DNA of 64,000 nt from Vibrio navarrensis (GCF_000764325.1 NZ_JMCG01000002.1:992001-1056000), one strand, 5' to 3'. Positions 8,807-19,859 are shown, counted from the first letter of the stretch. The notes: generated from the sequence alone by a model not told the origin. Made by a program: numbers and translations.

Positions 8807-10531
8807 TTAAAATGGGAAAAAGATCGGAATAAAAGTAAGGACCAAGGTGGAGTACACCAAAGACACTGGCACGCCAATTTTCAGATAATCCGACAAGCGA
8901 TAGTTGCCCACACTGTAAACCAATAAGTTGGTTTGATAGCCATACGGGGAGATAAAACTGGCGCTCGCACCAAACAGCACCGCCATAATAAACGGCATCG
9001 GATCCACCCCATAGCCTAGCGCCATACTGTAGCCGATCGGAAACGCCAATGCCGCCGCCGCGTTATTAGTCACTAACTCAGTGAGGATCAGCGTCATCAT
9101 GTAGGTGGCGACAAGTGCGCCGAATACGCCCCAACCATTAAATGCTTCGATAAACATACCGCCCATGCGCGCCGAAAAGCCCGATGAGATCATCAATTGC
9201 GCGATCGACAAGGCTGAGCCGACTATCACCACAATATCCAGTGGGAAGCGGCGTCTGAGCTCACTGATCTGCACGATTCCGCACAAAAGCAAGGCCAATA
9301 AATAGATGGCGAGCCCTTTGATGATCGGCACAAGGTTAAGCAGTGCCGCCGCAATCACCGCGACAAAACCCAGTAACACTAACGTCGATTTGTGGCTGTC
9401 GAGGCGAGCGCTAGAATCGAGATCGTTAACCAAGACAAACTCTTTGCGGTGTGCTTGGCGCTCAGCTTCAAAACGCTTGCCCGGCACCAAAACTAGAGTG
9501 TCACCCGCAGCCAAGCTAATGTTGCCCAGACCGCCTTCCAGCCTCTCATGACCGCGACGAATCGCCACCACGACAGCATCAAAGCGATCGCGAAAACGGC
9601 TCGATTTTAGTGTCTTGTTGCAAAAGCTGGCCGAAGAGCTCACCACCACTTCGACAAAGTTCTGTCCGTTAAGGTGCTGCTGACCGAACAGCGTCAGCCC
9701 GGGGATCTCTTGCAATGTTGAAACACTGTCTACGTCACCACAAAACAGCAATCGGTCTTTGGCTTGCAAAACAAAATCCGGCCCGACCGAAGAAACCGTT
9801 TCGCCATTGCGGATCACTTCAGCCAAAAACAGCTTACGTAAAGCGCGCAAGTTGTTCTCGGTCACGCTACGCCCAACCAAAGGAGATCCGGGTTCAACAC
9901 GCGCTTCTAAGAAGTACGGCAGATCATCTTGTCCTTGCTCGTCGTAGTCTGGCAACAGATAACTGAGCGGGATTAAGACAAGCACCCCACCCAACAATAC
10001 CGCCAAACCAATCAAGGTCGGCGCAAAGAAAGACATGCTCGGCAAGCCCGCGTCTTCAACGAAACTGTTGATGATCAGGTTGGTCGAGGTGCCAATCAAG
10101 GTCAGCGTACCACCAAAAATCGCGGCATAAGAGAGCGGGATCAGCAGCTTCGACGGCGCGTGCTGCTGATTACGTTTGACCGCACCAATCAACGACACCA
10201 CCACTGCAGTGTTGTTGGTAAACGAGGAGAGCAGCGCAGTCGACAAGCCCAATTTAGCAATCACAGTCGCTAAACGCCCTTCGGAAATATTGCGGCTCAC
10301 CCAACTAATCAAGCGCGTTTTTTCCAGTGCCGTGGAGGCCAAGATCAACAGCACTAAAGTCAGCAGTGAGGAGTTGGTAAAGTTGGCCGCAATGGTGGTT
10401 AAGTCGCTCATTCCCGCCATAAAAGCCACAAACGCAGCGGCAGCGAAAATATAGCTCGGCTTAATTTTCGTGACGAGCAAACATGTGATGATGCCCAGCA
10501 GCATCGCCAAAACCATTCCTTGCTCCCACAT
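8807..10531 (-). CDS. SLC13-family permease with two TrkA-C domains, probable sulfate or sulfur-oxyanion transporter
   Basis: The 574-residue protein has N-terminal and C-terminal membrane halves separated by a soluble region (about residues 200-385) with two RCK/TrkA-C-like domains ([27 protein letters not shown]). SLC13/DASS transporters move dicarboxylates or sulfate coupled to cations. Its position between cysN and cysC strongly suggests a sulfate or related sulfur substrate. This is inference from context, since the family motif alone does not fix the substrate. It lies 40 bp after cysN. Confidence 0.85.
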   Translation of the reverse strand: MWEQGMVLAMLLGIITCLLVTKIKPSYIFAAAAFVAFMAGMSDLTTIAANFTNSSLLTLVLLILASTALEKTRLISWVSRNISEGRLATVIAKLGLSTALLSSFTNNTAVVVSLIGAVKRNQQHAPSKLLIPLSYAAIFGGTLTLIGTSTNLIINSFVEDAGLPSMSFFAPTLIGLAVLLGGVLVLIPLSYLLPDYDEQGQDDLPYFLEARVEPGSPLVGRSVTENNLRALRKLFLAEVIRNGETVSSVGPDFVLQAKDRLLFCGDVDSVSTLQEIPGLTLFGQQHLNGQNFVEVVVSSSASFCNKTLKSSRFRDRFDAVVVAIRRGHERLEGGLGNISLAAGDTLVLVPGKRFEAERQAHRKEFVLVNDLDSSARLDSHKSTLVLLGFVAVIAAALLNLVPIIKGLAIYLLALLLCGIVQISELRRRFPLDIVVIVGSALSIAQLMISSGFSARMGGMFIEAFNGWGVFGALVATYMMTLILTELVTNNAAAALAFPIGYSMALGYGVDPMPFIMAVLFGASASFISPYGYQTNLLVYSVGNYRLSDYLKIGVPVSLVYSTLVLTFIPIFFPF

Positions 10532-10571
10532 ACCTCATCCTCACTGGGGAGCACGCTCCCATCACTTACTA

Positions 10572-12002
10572 CTACTTCTTAATCAACGCACTGAGATCTT
10601 TGGCATCCCAATGTGGGAAGTGCTTACGGATCAAAGCGTTCAGTTCAACTTCAAATGCGCTGAAATCACCACTTGCCTGAGCGACCGCGGCTAGGCTCTC
10701 GCTCACCATGCCCGCACCCACGGTGACATTGGTCAAACGGTCAATGATGATAAAGCCGCCGGTATCAGCACACTCTTGGTAGTTATCCAGCGCCACCGCT
10801 TCGTTGAGTGTCCACTCGCACAGACCAATACCGTTGAGCGGCAGCTCTGCGGCGCCATGCGACGAAAGATGGTTGATGTCGTACTGATAGCGAATACTTT
10901 CCACACGACCGATGGTCTTTTTACCGGCAATCTTGATGTCGTAATCGCGCCCGGGTTGTAACGGCTGCTCCGTCATCCACACCACATCAGCAAGCAGGTG
11001 GTTGGTCGATTGCACTTGTGCCTCTTCCAGTACCAGCAGATCGCCACGGCTGATATCAATTTCGTCAGCCAGCGTCAGCGTCACCGCTAGGCCCGCTTGC
11101 GCCTGTTGCAAATCACCGTCGAAGGTCACAATTCGCGCCACGCTGGAAGTTTTACCTGACGGCAGCACTTTAATGCGATCGCCCACGTTCACCGTGCCAG
11201 ATGAAATGGTGCCGGCAAAACCACGGAAGTTGAGGTTTGGACGGCTGACATACTGCACTGGGAAACGGAACTCGCCCGCCTCTTTGGCCTTTTCTACATC
11301 GACACTTTCCAGGATTTCCAGCAGTGACGGGCCGTGATACCAACTCATGTGTTGGCTTGGCTCCACCACGTTATCACCTTCCAATGCCGAAATAGGAATG
11401 ATCTGAATGTTGGTTTCACCACGCAGATTTTGCGAGAAGGCCAGATACTGCGCTTTGATCTCTTCAAAACGTTGCTCAGAGAAATCGACCAGATCCATTT
11501 TATTGACCGCAACAACAAAATGTTTCAAACCAAGCAGGTTGGAGATAAATGAGTGGCGACGAGTTTGATCCAACACGCCCTTACGCGCATCGATTAGGAT
11601 CACCGCCAGATCACAGGTTGACGCACCGGTTGCCATGTTGCGCGTGTACTGCTCATGTCCCGGGGTGTCAGCGATGATGAATTTACGCTTTTGCGTCGAG
11701 AAGTAACGATAAGCCACATCAATGGTGATCCCTTGCTCACGCTCGGCTTGCAGACCATCCACCAGCAGCGCCAGATCCGGACGCGAACCTGTGGTGCCAA
11801 CACGTTGGCTGTCTGAGTGGACCGCCGCCAGTTGATCTTCGTAGATCTGCTTCGAATCATGCAGCAAACGACCAATCAAGGTGCTCTTGCCGTCGTCCAC
11901 CGAACCGCAGGTCAGGAATCTCAGTAATGATTTGTTTTGATGCTGCTCTAGGTAACCTTCAATACCCAATTCAGCCAATTGCGCTTCAACTGCACTGTTC
12001 AT
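10572..12002 (-). CDS. cysN: Sulfate adenylyltransferase subunit 1 (GTPase)
   Basis: CysN is the GTPase subunit that drives ATP sulfurylase (CysD) to make APS. The 476-residue product has the EF-Tu-type G1 motif GSVDDGKST (residues 33-41), DTPGHEQY (G3) and NKMD (G4), followed by translation-factor beta-barrel domains. It lacks the fused CysC domain seen in CysNC proteins, consistent with a separate cysC in the same cluster. It follows cysD by 18 bp. Confidence 0.97.
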   Translation of the reverse strand: MNSAVEAQLAELGIEGYLEQHQNKSLLRFLTCGSVDDGKSTLIGRLLHDSKQIYEDQLAAVHSDSQRVGTTGSRPDLALLVDGLQAEREQGITIDVAYRYFSTQKRKFIIADTPGHEQYTRNMATGASTCDLAVILIDARKGVLDQTRRHSFISNLLGLKHFVVAVNKMDLVDFSEQRFEEIKAQYLAFSQNLRGETNIQIIPISALEGDNVVEPSQHMSWYHGPSLLEILESVDVEKAKEAGEFRFPVQYVSRPNLNFRGFAGTISSGTVNVGDRIKVLPSGKTSSVARIVTFDGDLQQAQAGLAVTLTLADEIDISRGDLLVLEEAQVQSTNHLLADVVWMTEQPLQPGRDYDIKIAGKKTIGRVESIRYQYDINHLSSHGAAELPLNGIGLCEWTLNEAVALDNYQECADTGGFIIIDRLTNVTVGAGMVSESLAAVAQASGDFSAFEVELNALIRKHFPHWDAKDLSALIKK

Positions 12003-12020
12003 AATGTATCCTCGATCCCT

Positions 12021-12929
12021 TTAGAAATAACCTTGGCGCTTTTTCAGCTCCATCGATCCAGACTGATCGTGGTCGATCGCCCGACCTTGACGCTCACTTG
12101 ATGTGGCCACCAGCATCTCTTCGATAATGCCGGTCAACGTATTGGCCTCTGATTCAATCGCCCCAGTCAATGGGTAGCAACCTAAGGTGCGAAAACGCAC
12201 ACTCTTGTGTTCAATCTGCTCACCGTCACGCAGTTTCATGCGGTCGTCGTCCACCATAATCAGCATGCCGTCGCGCTCAACCACAGGACGTACATCGGCC
12301 AAGTAAAGCGGCACGATTTCAATGTTTTCTAGATAGATGTATTGCCAAATATCGAGTTCGGTCCAGTTTGAAAGAGGGAAGACACGAATGCTCTCGCCTT
12401 TGTTGATCTGGCCGTTGTAGGTTTTCCACAGCTCCGGGCGCTGATTCTTCGGATCCCAAGTGTGGTTCTTATCGCGAAACGAGTAGACACGCTCTTTGGC
12501 ACGTGATTTCTCTTCATCGCGGCGCGCGCCGCCAAAAGCCGCATCAAAACCATATTTGTTGAGCGCTTGCTTCAACCCTTGGGTTTTCATGATGTCGGTA
12601 TGCTTAGAGGAGCCATGAACAAACGGGCTACAACCCATCGCCAGACCTTCTGGGTTCTTATGTACCAAAAGCTCAAAGCCATATTTCTCCGCGGTGCGAT
12701 CACGAAACTCGATCATCTCGCGAAATTTCCAATCGGTATCAACGTGCAGTAGTGGAAAGGGAATTTTTCCTGGATAAAACGCTTTGCGCGCCAAATGCAG
12801 CATCACCGACGAGTCTTTGCCTATCGAGTACATCATCACTGGGTTATCAAACTCGGCAGCCACTTCACGGATGATGTGAATGCTCTCAGCTTCGAGCTGC
12901 TTTAAATGAGTCAAGCGTTGTTGATTCAT
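12021..12929 (-). CDS. cysD: Sulfate adenylyltransferase subunit 2
   Basis: CysD is the catalytic ATP sulfurylase subunit of the PP-loop family. The 302-residue protein has [10 protein letters not shown] (PP-loop from residue 35) and the [22 protein letters not shown] segment split over the active site. It is complete against the usual 302 residues. It is 56 bp after cobA and just before cysN, the normal sulfate-activation order. Confidence 0.97.
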   Translation of the reverse strand: MNQQRLTHLKQLEAESIHIIREVAAEFDNPVMMYSIGKDSSVMLHLARKAFYPGKIPFPLLHVDTDWKFREMIEFRDRTAEKYGFELLVHKNPEGLAMGCSPFVHGSSKHTDIMKTQGLKQALNKYGFDAAFGGARRDEEKSRAKERVYSFRDKNHTWDPKNQRPELWKTYNGQINKGESIRVFPLSNWTELDIWQYIYLENIEIVPLYLADVRPVVERDGMLIMVDDDRMKLRDGEQIEHKSVRFRTLGCYPLTGAIESEANTLTGIIEEMLVATSSERQGRAIDHDQSGSMELKKRQGYF

Positions 12930-12985
12930 ATCTCTTTCCTTTTAAGGCTCGACGGCCTGAATGGGTCCATTACGCTGGCTTCGGG

Positions 12986-13858
12986 TTAAACAGACTGAGC
13001 CAATGTGCTCAGATGTGCCTGTTCGTCACGAAGAAACCAATCTAACTTGTCGGATAGCTGAACAACTTCCCCTACAACAATCAGTGCAGGAGCTTCAGCC
13101 TGTGTGGCTAAAGTGGCTAAATCAGCCAGTTGCCCTTTAAATACTTTTTGCGTCTGCTGTGTGCCGCGTTCAATGATGGCGATCGGCGTACTTGAGGCGC
13201 GGCCATGCGCGATAAGCTGCTCTTGGATATAGCTCGACTTCATCAGCCCCATGTAGATCACCAGAGTCTGCTGACCTCGCGCGAGTGTCGACCAATCCAT
13301 CTGATCGCTTTCTGCCTTAAGGTGTCCGGTAACAAACAGCGCCGACTGGGCGTAGTCGCGATGAGTCAGAGGAATGCCCGCATACGCAGTTGCACCCGCT
13401 GCTGCGGTGATGCCCGGCACCACCTGAAAGCGAATGCCGGCGTCGGCCAACACTTCCAATTCTTCACCGCCACGGCCAAAAATAAATGGATCACCGCCTT
13501 TAATCCGCACCACTTTGTAGCCTTGCTGAGCAAAATCAACCAACAACTGATTGGTTTTTTCCTGCGGCACACTATGATGCCCGGCGCGCTTACCCACGCA
13601 GACCAAGATGGTGTCACTCGGCACCAAAGCCATGATTTCATCGGAGACCAAGTAGTCGTACAGCACTACATCGGCTTGCTGTAAATAGGTCAAGGCTTTG
13701 AGCGTGAGCAGTTCAGGATCGCCCGGTCCAGCGCCCACTAGAGCCACTTCTCCGGCCTTGAGTTGACTGCGCGCAAAGCGACTTGGCACTGCGCGATTGT
13801 CGGCAACGAGTGTTGGCTTTTTAAAGGGAAAGACCGTTCCTGATTCCTTGCTGGTCAT
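12986..13858 (-). CDS. cobA: Uroporphyrinogen-III C-methyltransferase (SUMT)
   Basis: This enzyme methylates uroporphyrinogen III twice with S-adenosylmethionine to give precorrin-2, the precursor of siroheme for sulfite reductase. The 290-residue protein has [14 protein letters not shown], the [13 protein letters not shown] motif and PGITAAAGA. It lacks the N-terminal dehydrogenase/ferrochelatase half of CysG, so that step must be encoded elsewhere. An extension of about 35 residues precedes the core. As first gene of the cys cluster it links siroheme supply to sulfate assimilation. Confidence 0.93.
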   Translation of the reverse strand: MTSKESGTVFPFKKPTLVADNRAVPSRFARSQLKAGEVALVGAGPGDPELLTLKALTYLQQADVVLYDYLVSDEIMALVPSDTILVCVGKRAGHHSVPQEKTNQLLVDFAQQGYKVVRIKGGDPFIFGRGGEELEVLADAGIRFQVVPGITAAAGATAYAGIPLTHRDYAQSALFVTGHLKAESDQMDWSTLARGQQTLVIYMGLMKSSYIQEQLIAHGRASSTPIAIIERGTQQTQKVFKGQLADLATLATQAEAPALIVVGEVVQLSDKLDWFLRDEQAHLSTLAQSV

Positions 13859-14158
13859 ACGCCGTGCTTCCGTTGAACTTTTGATAAGCGCATTATGGCG
13901 AGCTCTTTATATTACCTGAAATTCTAAAATTTCATTTTTTATTCAAAAAACTGCTAAGAAGTTTTCTATCTAACTCATGCACTTTTCTCTTTTGCTCACA
14001 CAACAAGCCTCAGCACGACAAAAGATGGCAAGCAGCGCACAGAATGGCGTAGAGCAATCGGCTGAAATCACACTTTTTTAGCCAGCTAAATATGGCTTTC
14101 ATTATATTTTGTTACATTAGTCACCGAATCTTCCTCTCTGACTCTTGTGGAGCAAAAA
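13859..14158. promoter_or_regulatory. Divergent intergenic region between cobA-cys operon and cpdB
   Basis: This AT-rich 300-bp gap must hold both promoters. On the minus strand, TTTCAG and CATAAT spaced by 18 bp form a weak candidate for the cys operon, the kind of weak -35 expected for a CysB-activated promoter. I see no confident CysB or CRP site and no small gene. Confidence 0.4.
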
Positions 14159-16120
14159 ATGAAAGTGGCAGTGACCCCTCTCTCTCTAGCCGTTTTAACC
14201 AGCATGCTCGCTATCGCGGGCCCGGCCATGGCCGAAACCATTCAATTGCGAATCATCGAAACCACCGATATTCACACCAATGTGATGGACTACGACTACT
14301 ACAAAGATAAACCTTCACAGCAAATTGGCCTAACCCGTGCCGCGACTTTGGTGAAGCAAGCACAAGCCGAAGTCACCAACAGCGTGTTGGTGGATAACGG
14401 TGATTTGATCCAAGGCAGCCCGATGGGTGACTACATGGCAGCTAAGGGCATCAAAGCGGGTGAAGTTCATCCAGTGTATAAGGCGATGAACCAATTGCAC
14501 TACGATGTCGGCAATATCGGTAACCATGAGTTTAACTACGGTTTGGAATTTCTCGCCGAAACCATTAACGACGCCAACTTCCCCTACATCAACGCCAACG
14601 TGTTTGAGCAAAAGAGCGGCAAGCACTACTTCAAGCCTTACCTCATTAAAGAGCACAGCTTTAAAGATGTGAATGGCGCAGAACATACGATCAAAGTGGG
14701 TTACATCGGCTTTGTGCCACCGCAGATCATGGTGTGGGACAAGAAGAACCTCGAAGGCAAAGTGTTTGCCAAAGACATTCGTGAGACCGCAGAAGCCCTA
14801 GTTCCACAGATGAAAAAAGAGGGCGCGGATGTGATTGTCGCTATCCCTCATTCCGGCGTCTCTTCCGACCCCTACAAAATCGGCGCAGAAAACTCAGTCT
14901 ACTACCTTTCACAAGTCGAAGGCATTGATGCGATTGCCTTTGGCCACTCGCACGCGGTTTTCCCGGGCAAGGGGTTTGACCATATTCAAGGCGTCGACAA
15001 CCAAAAGGGCACCATCAATGGCGTGGCCGCTGTGATGCCGGGTCGCTGGGGCAGCCATGTCGGCATCATCGATTTAGAGCTGCAACAAAAAGAGGGTAAA
15101 TGGTCGGTGGTCAAAGGGCAAACGCAAGCACGGCCAATTTTTGACAAAGCGAGCCAAAAGCCCTTAGTTGACGCCGACAGCGCGATTGTCGATGCGCTTG
15201 CCGCCGATCACAAAGGCACACGTGATTTTGTCAACCAACCTATTGGTAAAGCCAATGACGTGATGTACAGCTTCCTTGCCCTCGTGCAGGATGATCCCAC
15301 GGTACAAATCGTTAACTTGGCACAAAAAGATTACGTTGAGCGCTTTATCCAAGGCGATCCAGATCTCGCTGGGCTACCCGTTCTTTCTGCCGCTGCGCCA
15401 TTTAAAGCGGGCGGGCGTAAGAATGATCCCGCCAACTTTACCGAAGTGGAGTCCGGTCAACTGACCTTCCGTAACGCCGCCGATCTGTATCTCTACCCGA
15501 ACACGCTGGTCGCGATGAAAGTCAGCGGGCAGCAAGTCAAAGAGTGGTTGGAGTGTAGCGCTGGCCAGTTCAAGCAGATCGATGTCAACAGCAGCGCGCC
15601 GCAATCTTTGATCGACTGGGATGGGTTTCGCACTTATAACTTCGATGTGATTGATGGCGTGAACTACCAAATCGATATCACGCAGCCCGCTAAATATGAC
15701 GGCGACTGTAAACTGATTCATCCAGAAGCGCAGCGCATTCTTGATCTGACCTATCAAGGTAAGCCGATTGACGTGAAACAGACGTTTATCATCGCGACCA
15801 ACAACTACCGCGCGTACAGCAACAAGTTCCCAGGTACTGGAGCGGAATTTGTGGCGTTTGATGCACCGGATGAAAACCGCAGTGTACTGGCCAGCTACAT
15901 CTCACGTGTGAGCCAAGAGAAAGGACAAGTGACCCCAAGCGCCGATAACAACTGGACCTTTGCTCCTATTCAGTCGGAAAAAGCGCTGGATATCCGCTTT
16001 GAAACTTCACCGAGCGACAAAGCGGCGCAGTTCATTAAAGCGAAAGGCATTTATCCGATGGAGCAAGTGGCGACCGATGAGGTCGGCTTTGCGGTGTATC
16101 GCTTGAATTTGCAGAAATAA
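14159..16120 (+). CDS. cpdB: 2',3'-cyclic-nucleotide 2'-phosphodiesterase/3'-nucleotidase
   Basis: This periplasmic enzyme hydrolyses 2',3'-cyclic nucleotides and 3'-nucleotides for salvage. From ATG 14159 the product has 653 residues: a signal peptide ending near AMAETI, an N-terminal metallophosphatase domain ([34 protein letters not shown]) and a C-terminal 5'-nucleotidase substrate-binding domain. The frame is open to a GTG at 14147, but that codon overlaps the GGAG ribosome site that serves ATG 14159, so I prefer the latter. It is monocistronic with its own terminator. Confidence 0.95.
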   Translation: MKVAVTPLSLAVLTSMLAIAGPAMAETIQLRIIETTDIHTNVMDYDYYKDKPSQQIGLTRAATLVKQAQAEVTNSVLVDNGDLIQGSPMGDYMAAKGIKAGEVHPVYKAMNQLHYDVGNIGNHEFNYGLEFLAETINDANFPYINANVFEQKSGKHYFKPYLIKEHSFKDVNGAEHTIKVGYIGFVPPQIMVWDKKNLEGKVFAKDIRETAEALVPQMKKEGADVIVAIPHSGVSSDPYKIGAENSVYYLSQVEGIDAIAFGHSHAVFPGKGFDHIQGVDNQKGTINGVAAVMPGRWGSHVGIIDLELQQKEGKWSVVKGQTQARPIFDKASQKPLVDADSAIVDALAADHKGTRDFVNQPIGKANDVMYSFLALVQDDPTVQIVNLAQKDYVERFIQGDPDLAGLPVLSAAAPFKAGGRKNDPANFTEVESGQLTFRNAADLYLYPNTLVAMKVSGQQVKEWLECSAGQFKQIDVNSSAPQSLIDWDGFRTYNFDVIDGVNYQIDITQPAKYDGDCKLIHPEAQRILDLTYQGKPIDVKQTFIIATNNYRAYSNKFPGTGAEFVAFDAPDENRSVLASYISRVSQEKGQVTPSADNNWTFAPIQSEKALDIRFETSPSDKAAQFIKAKGIYPMEQVATDEVGFAVYRLNLQK

Positions 16121-16150
16121 CTTTTCTGTCGAAGAGAAATCCTTAAACTC

Positions 16151-16182
16151 AAAACCGCTGTCACTTGGCAGCGGTTTTTTTT
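16151..16182 (+). terminator. Rho-independent terminator of cpdB
   Basis: A 9-bp stem (AAACCGCTG / CAGCGGTTT) with an 8-nt loop ends in a run of eight T residues. Confidence 0.93.
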
Positions 16183-16192
16183 AGGGATCGCT

Positions 16193-16765
16193 ATGGTTGC
16201 TCGTTTCACCCAATATCTACAACAGCTCAACCTCTCAAACGAGGCCATTCAAGGCGTACTCGCCAACGCCAAAGAGTTGCAGTTACCGACTCGGCACATA
16301 TTGATCCATCAAGGTGAAGCGCCGCAGCACTGCTATTTCCTGTTGGATGGACTTTGCCACGCCTGCTATCTGACAGAATCAGGCAAAGAGTTCAGCAAAG
16401 AGTTTTACTGGGAAGTCGATTGGATGATCGGCTTTGAAAGCCTGATCCGCGAGCAAGGCAGTCCATTTCTGCTGGAAAGTCTCACCCCAGTTCATCTGCT
16501 CACCTTTCCTATCGAATGCTTACAAGCTTGGCGAGCATCCGCTCATCCGTTATATCTCCACCTGCTCGAAACCCAATTGATTTACAAAGAGCGCAAAGAA
16601 CGTTTCCTGCTGCTACACACCCCAGAGGAAAAGTATCATCTGTTTAAGCAGCTGTTTCCCGTGTTACTCGAAAGGCTCAGTGATCGGCAAATTGCCGCGT
16701 ATCTGGGTATCACCCCGGTAAGCCTCAGCCGGATCAAAAAACGCCAACTGGATGAAAAACTTTAA
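16193..16765 (+). CDS. Crp/Fnr-family transcriptional regulator
   Basis: The 190-residue product has an N-terminal cyclic-nucleotide-binding-like beta-roll (about residues 15-120, with HQGEAPQHCYFLLDG) and a short C-terminal helix-turn-helix (SDRQIAAYLGITPVSLSRIKK). The cNMP-contact Arg-Ser pair of CRP is absent, and the cysteines are not arranged like the Fnr iron-sulfur ligands, so the effector is unknown. It begins only 10 bp after the cpdB terminator, and elaA follows 71 bp downstream. The target genes cannot be read from the sequence. Confidence 0.85.
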   Translation: MVARFTQYLQQLNLSNEAIQGVLANAKELQLPTRHILIHQGEAPQHCYFLLDGLCHACYLTESGKEFSKEFYWEVDWMIGFESLIREQGSPFLLESLTPVHLLTFPIECLQAWRASAHPLYLHLLETQLIYKERKERFLLLHTPEEKYHLFKQLFPVLLERLSDRQIAAYLGITPVSLSRIKKRQLDEKL

Positions 16766-16836
16766 CTTATGTTAATGCCAAAAGTCGCCTGCAAGGCATA
16801 CAGTATGCTTCTTATCGTTAAGCGGAAAACATCACC

Positions 16837-17286
16837 ATGATCCAATGGCATCTTGTGCCTTTCTCACAGCTTTCAACCACTCAGCTGTATCAACTACTCA
16901 AACTGAGAGTCGACGTGTTTGTGGTCGAACAAAACTGCCCTTACCCTGAACTGGATGGCAACGATATTCTGCACGGAGTGCATCATTTGCTCGGTTATAA
17001 AAACGACGAGCTGGTGGCGTGTACTCGTCTTCTCCCCGCCGGCACCACTTACGACAGCGTCAGTATTGGCCGTGTAGCGACCAAACATAATGCACGCGGT
17101 GGCGGTTTGGGGCATCAGCTGATGCAACAGTCGATTATGCATTGCCAGCAGTTGTGGCCGAATGAGGCGATTGAAATCGGCGCGCAGGAACACCTCAAAC
17201 CGTTCTACCAGCAGCACGGTTTTGTAGTCACTTCCGAAGTGTATCTGGAAGATGGCATTCCGCATGTCGATATGAAGCGAGCTTAA
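16837..17286 (+). CDS. elaA: ElaA-like GNAT acetyltransferase
   Basis: The 149-residue protein matches the ElaA branch of GNAT N-acetyltransferases: LYQLLKLRVDVFVVEQ near the N-terminus, PYPELDGND, and the acetyl-CoA loop VSIGRVATKHNARGGGLGHQL. The acyl acceptor of ElaA is not established. The EamA transporter gene starts 3 bp after its stop, so the two are probably co-transcribed. Confidence 0.88.
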   Translation: MIQWHLVPFSQLSTTQLYQLLKLRVDVFVVEQNCPYPELDGNDILHGVHHLLGYKNDELVACTRLLPAGTTYDSVSIGRVATKHNARGGGLGHQLMQQSIMHCQQLWPNEAIEIGAQEHLKPFYQQHGFVVTSEVYLEDGIPHVDMKRA

Positions 17287-17289
17287 GCA

Positions 17290-18153
17290 GTGACGCCCGC
17301 GAGCTACGCGATCGTCCTATTGGTTGTCGGCAACCTGCTGGCAACCCTATCTGATGTCGCGGTGAAACTGATTGATGGTAACGTCTCACCATTTCAATAC
17401 ATGTTTCTCCGGCAGCTATTCTCATTATTGGTGATCACGCCACTGTGGCTGATGCAACGCAAAACACAACGAGCACTAACACAGCCGCGCATTACCTTAG
17501 CCCGAGCCCATCTGATCTTGATCGGCAGCGGCTGTATGATGGTTTCCATTACCTATTTACCCTTGGCAACCGCAAACGCCGTATTTTACGCCGCGCCATT
17601 ATTGATGCTGCCCTTGTCAGTCTGGTTACTCAAAGAGAGACCTTCTCTGGCAAAAGTATTAGGCACTATGGTGGGATTTGTCGGTGTGTTGTTGGTATTG
17701 CGCCCTGAGCAATTTCATTGGGCAGCCTGTTTTGCGCTCGGCACCGCGCTCACCCTGGCTTTCTTTAATGTGTTGGTGAGAAAACTGCCCGCTGAGCAGA
17801 CGGTGGTGACCACTTTGTGGTGGACAACGCTGCTGTCGCTGCCTGTCTCCCTGCTGCTGGCGCTGCTCTATTGGCGCCCACTCACGCCTACGCTCGCGGG
17901 ATATATATTCGCCAGCTCAGTGTGCATTTTGGGTTATAACGGTCTCGCGGTCGCGGCGTATCGAAAAGCACCCGCCGGACAAATCGCGTTAGCGGAATAC
18001 TCGGGCTTGCTGTTTGTGACCTTGATTGGCATGTATGCTTTCGCCGAATACCCTGATCGTGTCACTTGGGCTGGTATCTTACTGATTGTGTTGCCACTTT
18101 TTCCTTGGCAAAGCGTCTTTGCCAAGCTGCGTCACGGGCGGTTCGCAGAATAA
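17290..18153 (+). CDS. EamA/DMT-superfamily transporter
   Basis: The 287-residue product is almost entirely hydrophobic, with about ten TM helices in two EamA repeats, the usual drug/metabolite transporter size. It uses a GTG start 3 bp after the elaA stop; no better start exists upstream. The substrate is unknown. EamA proteins export or import diverse amino acids and metabolites. It is convergent with the OapA-like gene 15 bp away. Confidence 0.88.
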   Translation: MTPASYAIVLLVVGNLLATLSDVAVKLIDGNVSPFQYMFLRQLFSLLVITPLWLMQRKTQRALTQPRITLARAHLILIGSGCMMVSITYLPLATANAVFYAAPLLMLPLSVWLLKERPSLAKVLGTMVGFVGVLLVLRPEQFHWAACFALGTALTLAFFNVLVRKLPAEQTVVTTLWWTTLLSLPVSLLLALLYWRPLTPTLAGYIFASSVCILGYNGLAVAAYRKAPAGQIALAEYSGLLFVTLIGMYAFAEYPDRVTWAGILLIVLPLFPWQSVFAKLRHGRFAE

Positions 18154-18168
18154 AGCGAGGACAAACAG

Positions 18169-18732
18169 CTACTTACTGCGGCCAAAGCCCCCATCAGAAA
18201 GACGAAAGAACATCACCGAGCTGTTGCCTTTTTCCAACTGCAAAATATCAAGCTGTCCGGCCTCATTAAGCTTAAATCGGACCAATTGACCTTGTTTGAT
18301 GTGACTCAGTGGTTTGTTGGCGCCTTCGATTTTAACCAAAGCATTCAGATCGCCCATCGCCAATTGATTAGCGCGAAACACTTGCGCGAGCGTGTCACCA
18401 TTTTGCACCAAGTATTCTTGCCACATCGCCGATTTGCTATCACTTTGCTGTGAATCATGCTGCTCGCTCAATCCACGAGTATTGATGTCAAGCGCAACTC
18501 GTTGCGGCGCTTTTTCTACCACAGGTTGAGGGTCAAGTTTCTTCGTCGGCCAAAGCAAAAGAATCAGTAGTATCGGCACTAACACAGCAAGCGCTCGGCG
18601 ATGCAAGGTCGGCAGGAAATCCCACAAGCGTTGAACTCGCATTAACAATGGCTTGAATTCGATTTTGGTTACGTTCTCTTTTGCAAGCGCCAAATAGTCA
18701 GTTTGTGGCTTCTTCTTTCTACGACGATTCAT
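18169..18732 (-). CDS. LysM-like domain protein, opacity-associated protein A (OapA) type
   Basis: From ATG 18732 the product has 187 residues: a basic N-terminus (MNRRRKKKPQ), one TM helix near residues 47-62 (ALAVLVPILLILLLW) and a C-terminal OapA/LysM-like domain with EYLVQNGDTLAQVFRANQL and LSHIKQGQLVRF. Such proteins bind cell-wall glycan strands. The frame is open to 18864, but the GGAG ribosome site 9 nt before 18732 and the basic N-terminus decide the start. It is divergent from fklB. Confidence 0.85.
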   Translation of the reverse strand: MNRRRKKKPQTDYLALAKENVTKIEFKPLLMRVQRLWDFLPTLHRRALAVLVPILLILLLWPTKKLDPQPVVEKAPQRVALDINTRGLSEQHDSQQSDSKSAMWQEYLVQNGDTLAQVFRANQLAMGDLNALVKIEGANKPLSHIKQGQLVRFKLNEAGQLDILQLEKGNSSVMFFRLSDGGFGRSK

Positions 18733-18962
18733 TGCAAACTTCTCCAAACCCCTTTGTTCCCTAGTATAAAAATACAAACCACCAGAGTATAGAGAATTAC
18801 CCTCAAACTCGGTCAGTAGACGGTAAAAAAGCTGACATTCCGCCAAGAGTAAGAGCCTCATCACAGCACATAAGTTACATCGTTGTGAAGTAGAAAGATT
18901 TAAACCTCCAGTCGAAACTGTTATCCTTTGAGGCTTTGTTACGCGATAAAAGAGCGACTTTT

Positions 18963-19583
18963 ATGTCTGATATTAAATTTGAAACGATAGAGCAAAAAGC
19001 CAGCTACGGTATTGGTCTGCAAATGGGTCAACAACTTGCGGGCTCTGGCCTTGACGGTCTGAACGTAGATGCCATTGCTGCGGGTATTGCTACCGCACTG
19101 ACTGGTGACATGCCGGCAATCGAGGTTGACGAGATCAACAAAGCCCTGCAAGAACTTTACACACGTGCAGAAGCGGCACGTGCAGAGGCTGCAAAAGCGG
19201 CCGCTGCGGATGGCGAAGCATTCCTAAAAGACAATGCGCTACGCTCTGAAGTGACTGTTCTAGACTCTGGTCTGCAGTACGAAATCATCACTGAAGGTAC
19301 TGGCGAGATCCCAACGTCAGACAAAACCGTTCGCGTTCACTACCACGGTGAACTCGTTGACGGAACAGTATTTGATAGCTCGGTGTCTCGCGGTCAGCCT
19401 GCACAGTTCCCGGTAACTGGCGTGATCAAAGGTTGGGTAGAAGCACTACAACTGATGCCTGTTGGCTCAAAATGGAAACTGTACATCCCACACGACCTTG
19501 CTTACGGTGAGCGTGGCGCTGGTGCATCGATTCCTCCATTTGCAGCACTCGTCTTTGAAGTGGAACTGCTCGCTATCGTTTAA
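18963..19583 (+). CDS. fklB: FKBP-type peptidyl-prolyl isomerase FklB
   Basis: FklB catalyses cis-trans isomerisation of prolyl bonds. From ATG 18963 it has 206 residues: an N-terminal helical dimerisation region (about 1-90) and a C-terminal FKBP domain ([62 protein letters not shown]). There is no signal peptide, unlike FkpA in the same window, which suggests a cytoplasmic location. The frame runs back to 18936, but the shorter start matches the family. Confidence 0.94.
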   Translation: MSDIKFETIEQKASYGIGLQMGQQLAGSGLDGLNVDAIAAGIATALTGDMPAIEVDEINKALQELYTRAEAARAEAAKAAAADGEAFLKDNALRSEVTVLDSGLQYEIITEGTGEIPTSDKTVRVHYHGELVDGTVFDSSVSRGQPAQFPVTGVIKGWVEALQLMPVGSKWKLYIPHDLAYGERGAGASIPPFAALVFEVELLAIV

Positions 19584-19606
19584 GCACGGATTTCTACACG
19601 GATAAC

Positions 19607-19633
19607 AAAAGCTGACTTCGGTCGGCTTTTTTT
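19607..19633 (+). terminator. Rho-independent terminator of fklB with UUCG loop
   Basis: A 10-bp stem (AAAAGCTGAC / GTCGGCTTTT, one G-U pair) closes a TTCG tetraloop and runs into a T-tract, 24 nt after the fklB stop. Confidence 0.93.
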
Positions 19634-19637
19634 ATAT

Positions 19638-19780
19638 GCGAGGTGCGAGGTGCGAGGTGCGAGGTGCGAGGTGCGAGGTGCGAGGTGCGAGGTGCGAGGT
19701 GCGAGGTGCGAGGTGCGAGGTGCGAGGTGCGAGGTGCGAGGTGCGAGGTGCGAGGTGCGAGGTGCGAGGTGCGAGGTGCG
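19638..19780. repeat. Heptanucleotide tandem repeat (GCGAGGT), about 20 copies
   Basis: A perfectly regular 143-bp array of GCGAGGT units (20 copies plus 3 nt) begins 5 bp after the fklB terminator and ends 33 bp before the rplQ terminator. Every unit I read is identical. The apparent reading frames through it are a by-product of a 7-nt period, which repeats every 7 codons. It lies between convergent genes, where length change is harmless. It should be a variable-number locus. Confidence 0.98.
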
Positions 19781-19813
19781 AAATTTTTGCCAAAATCTCA
19801 GTATGATGTCAAC

Positions 19814-19841
19814 AAAAAAGCCGAGCTATCGCTCGGCTTTT
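19814..19841 (-). terminator. Rho-independent terminator of the alpha operon (rplQ)
   Basis: On the minus strand a 10-bp stem (AAAAGCCGAG / CTCGGCTTTT) with a 6-nt loop is followed by six T residues, 18 nt after the rplQ stop. Confidence 0.93.
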
Positions 19842-19859
19842 CCGTTCTTACGAACCTGA

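Noticed and set aside
19638-19780. Possible CRISPR array
   Set aside because: Units are contiguous 7-mers with no spacers, and there are no cas genes.
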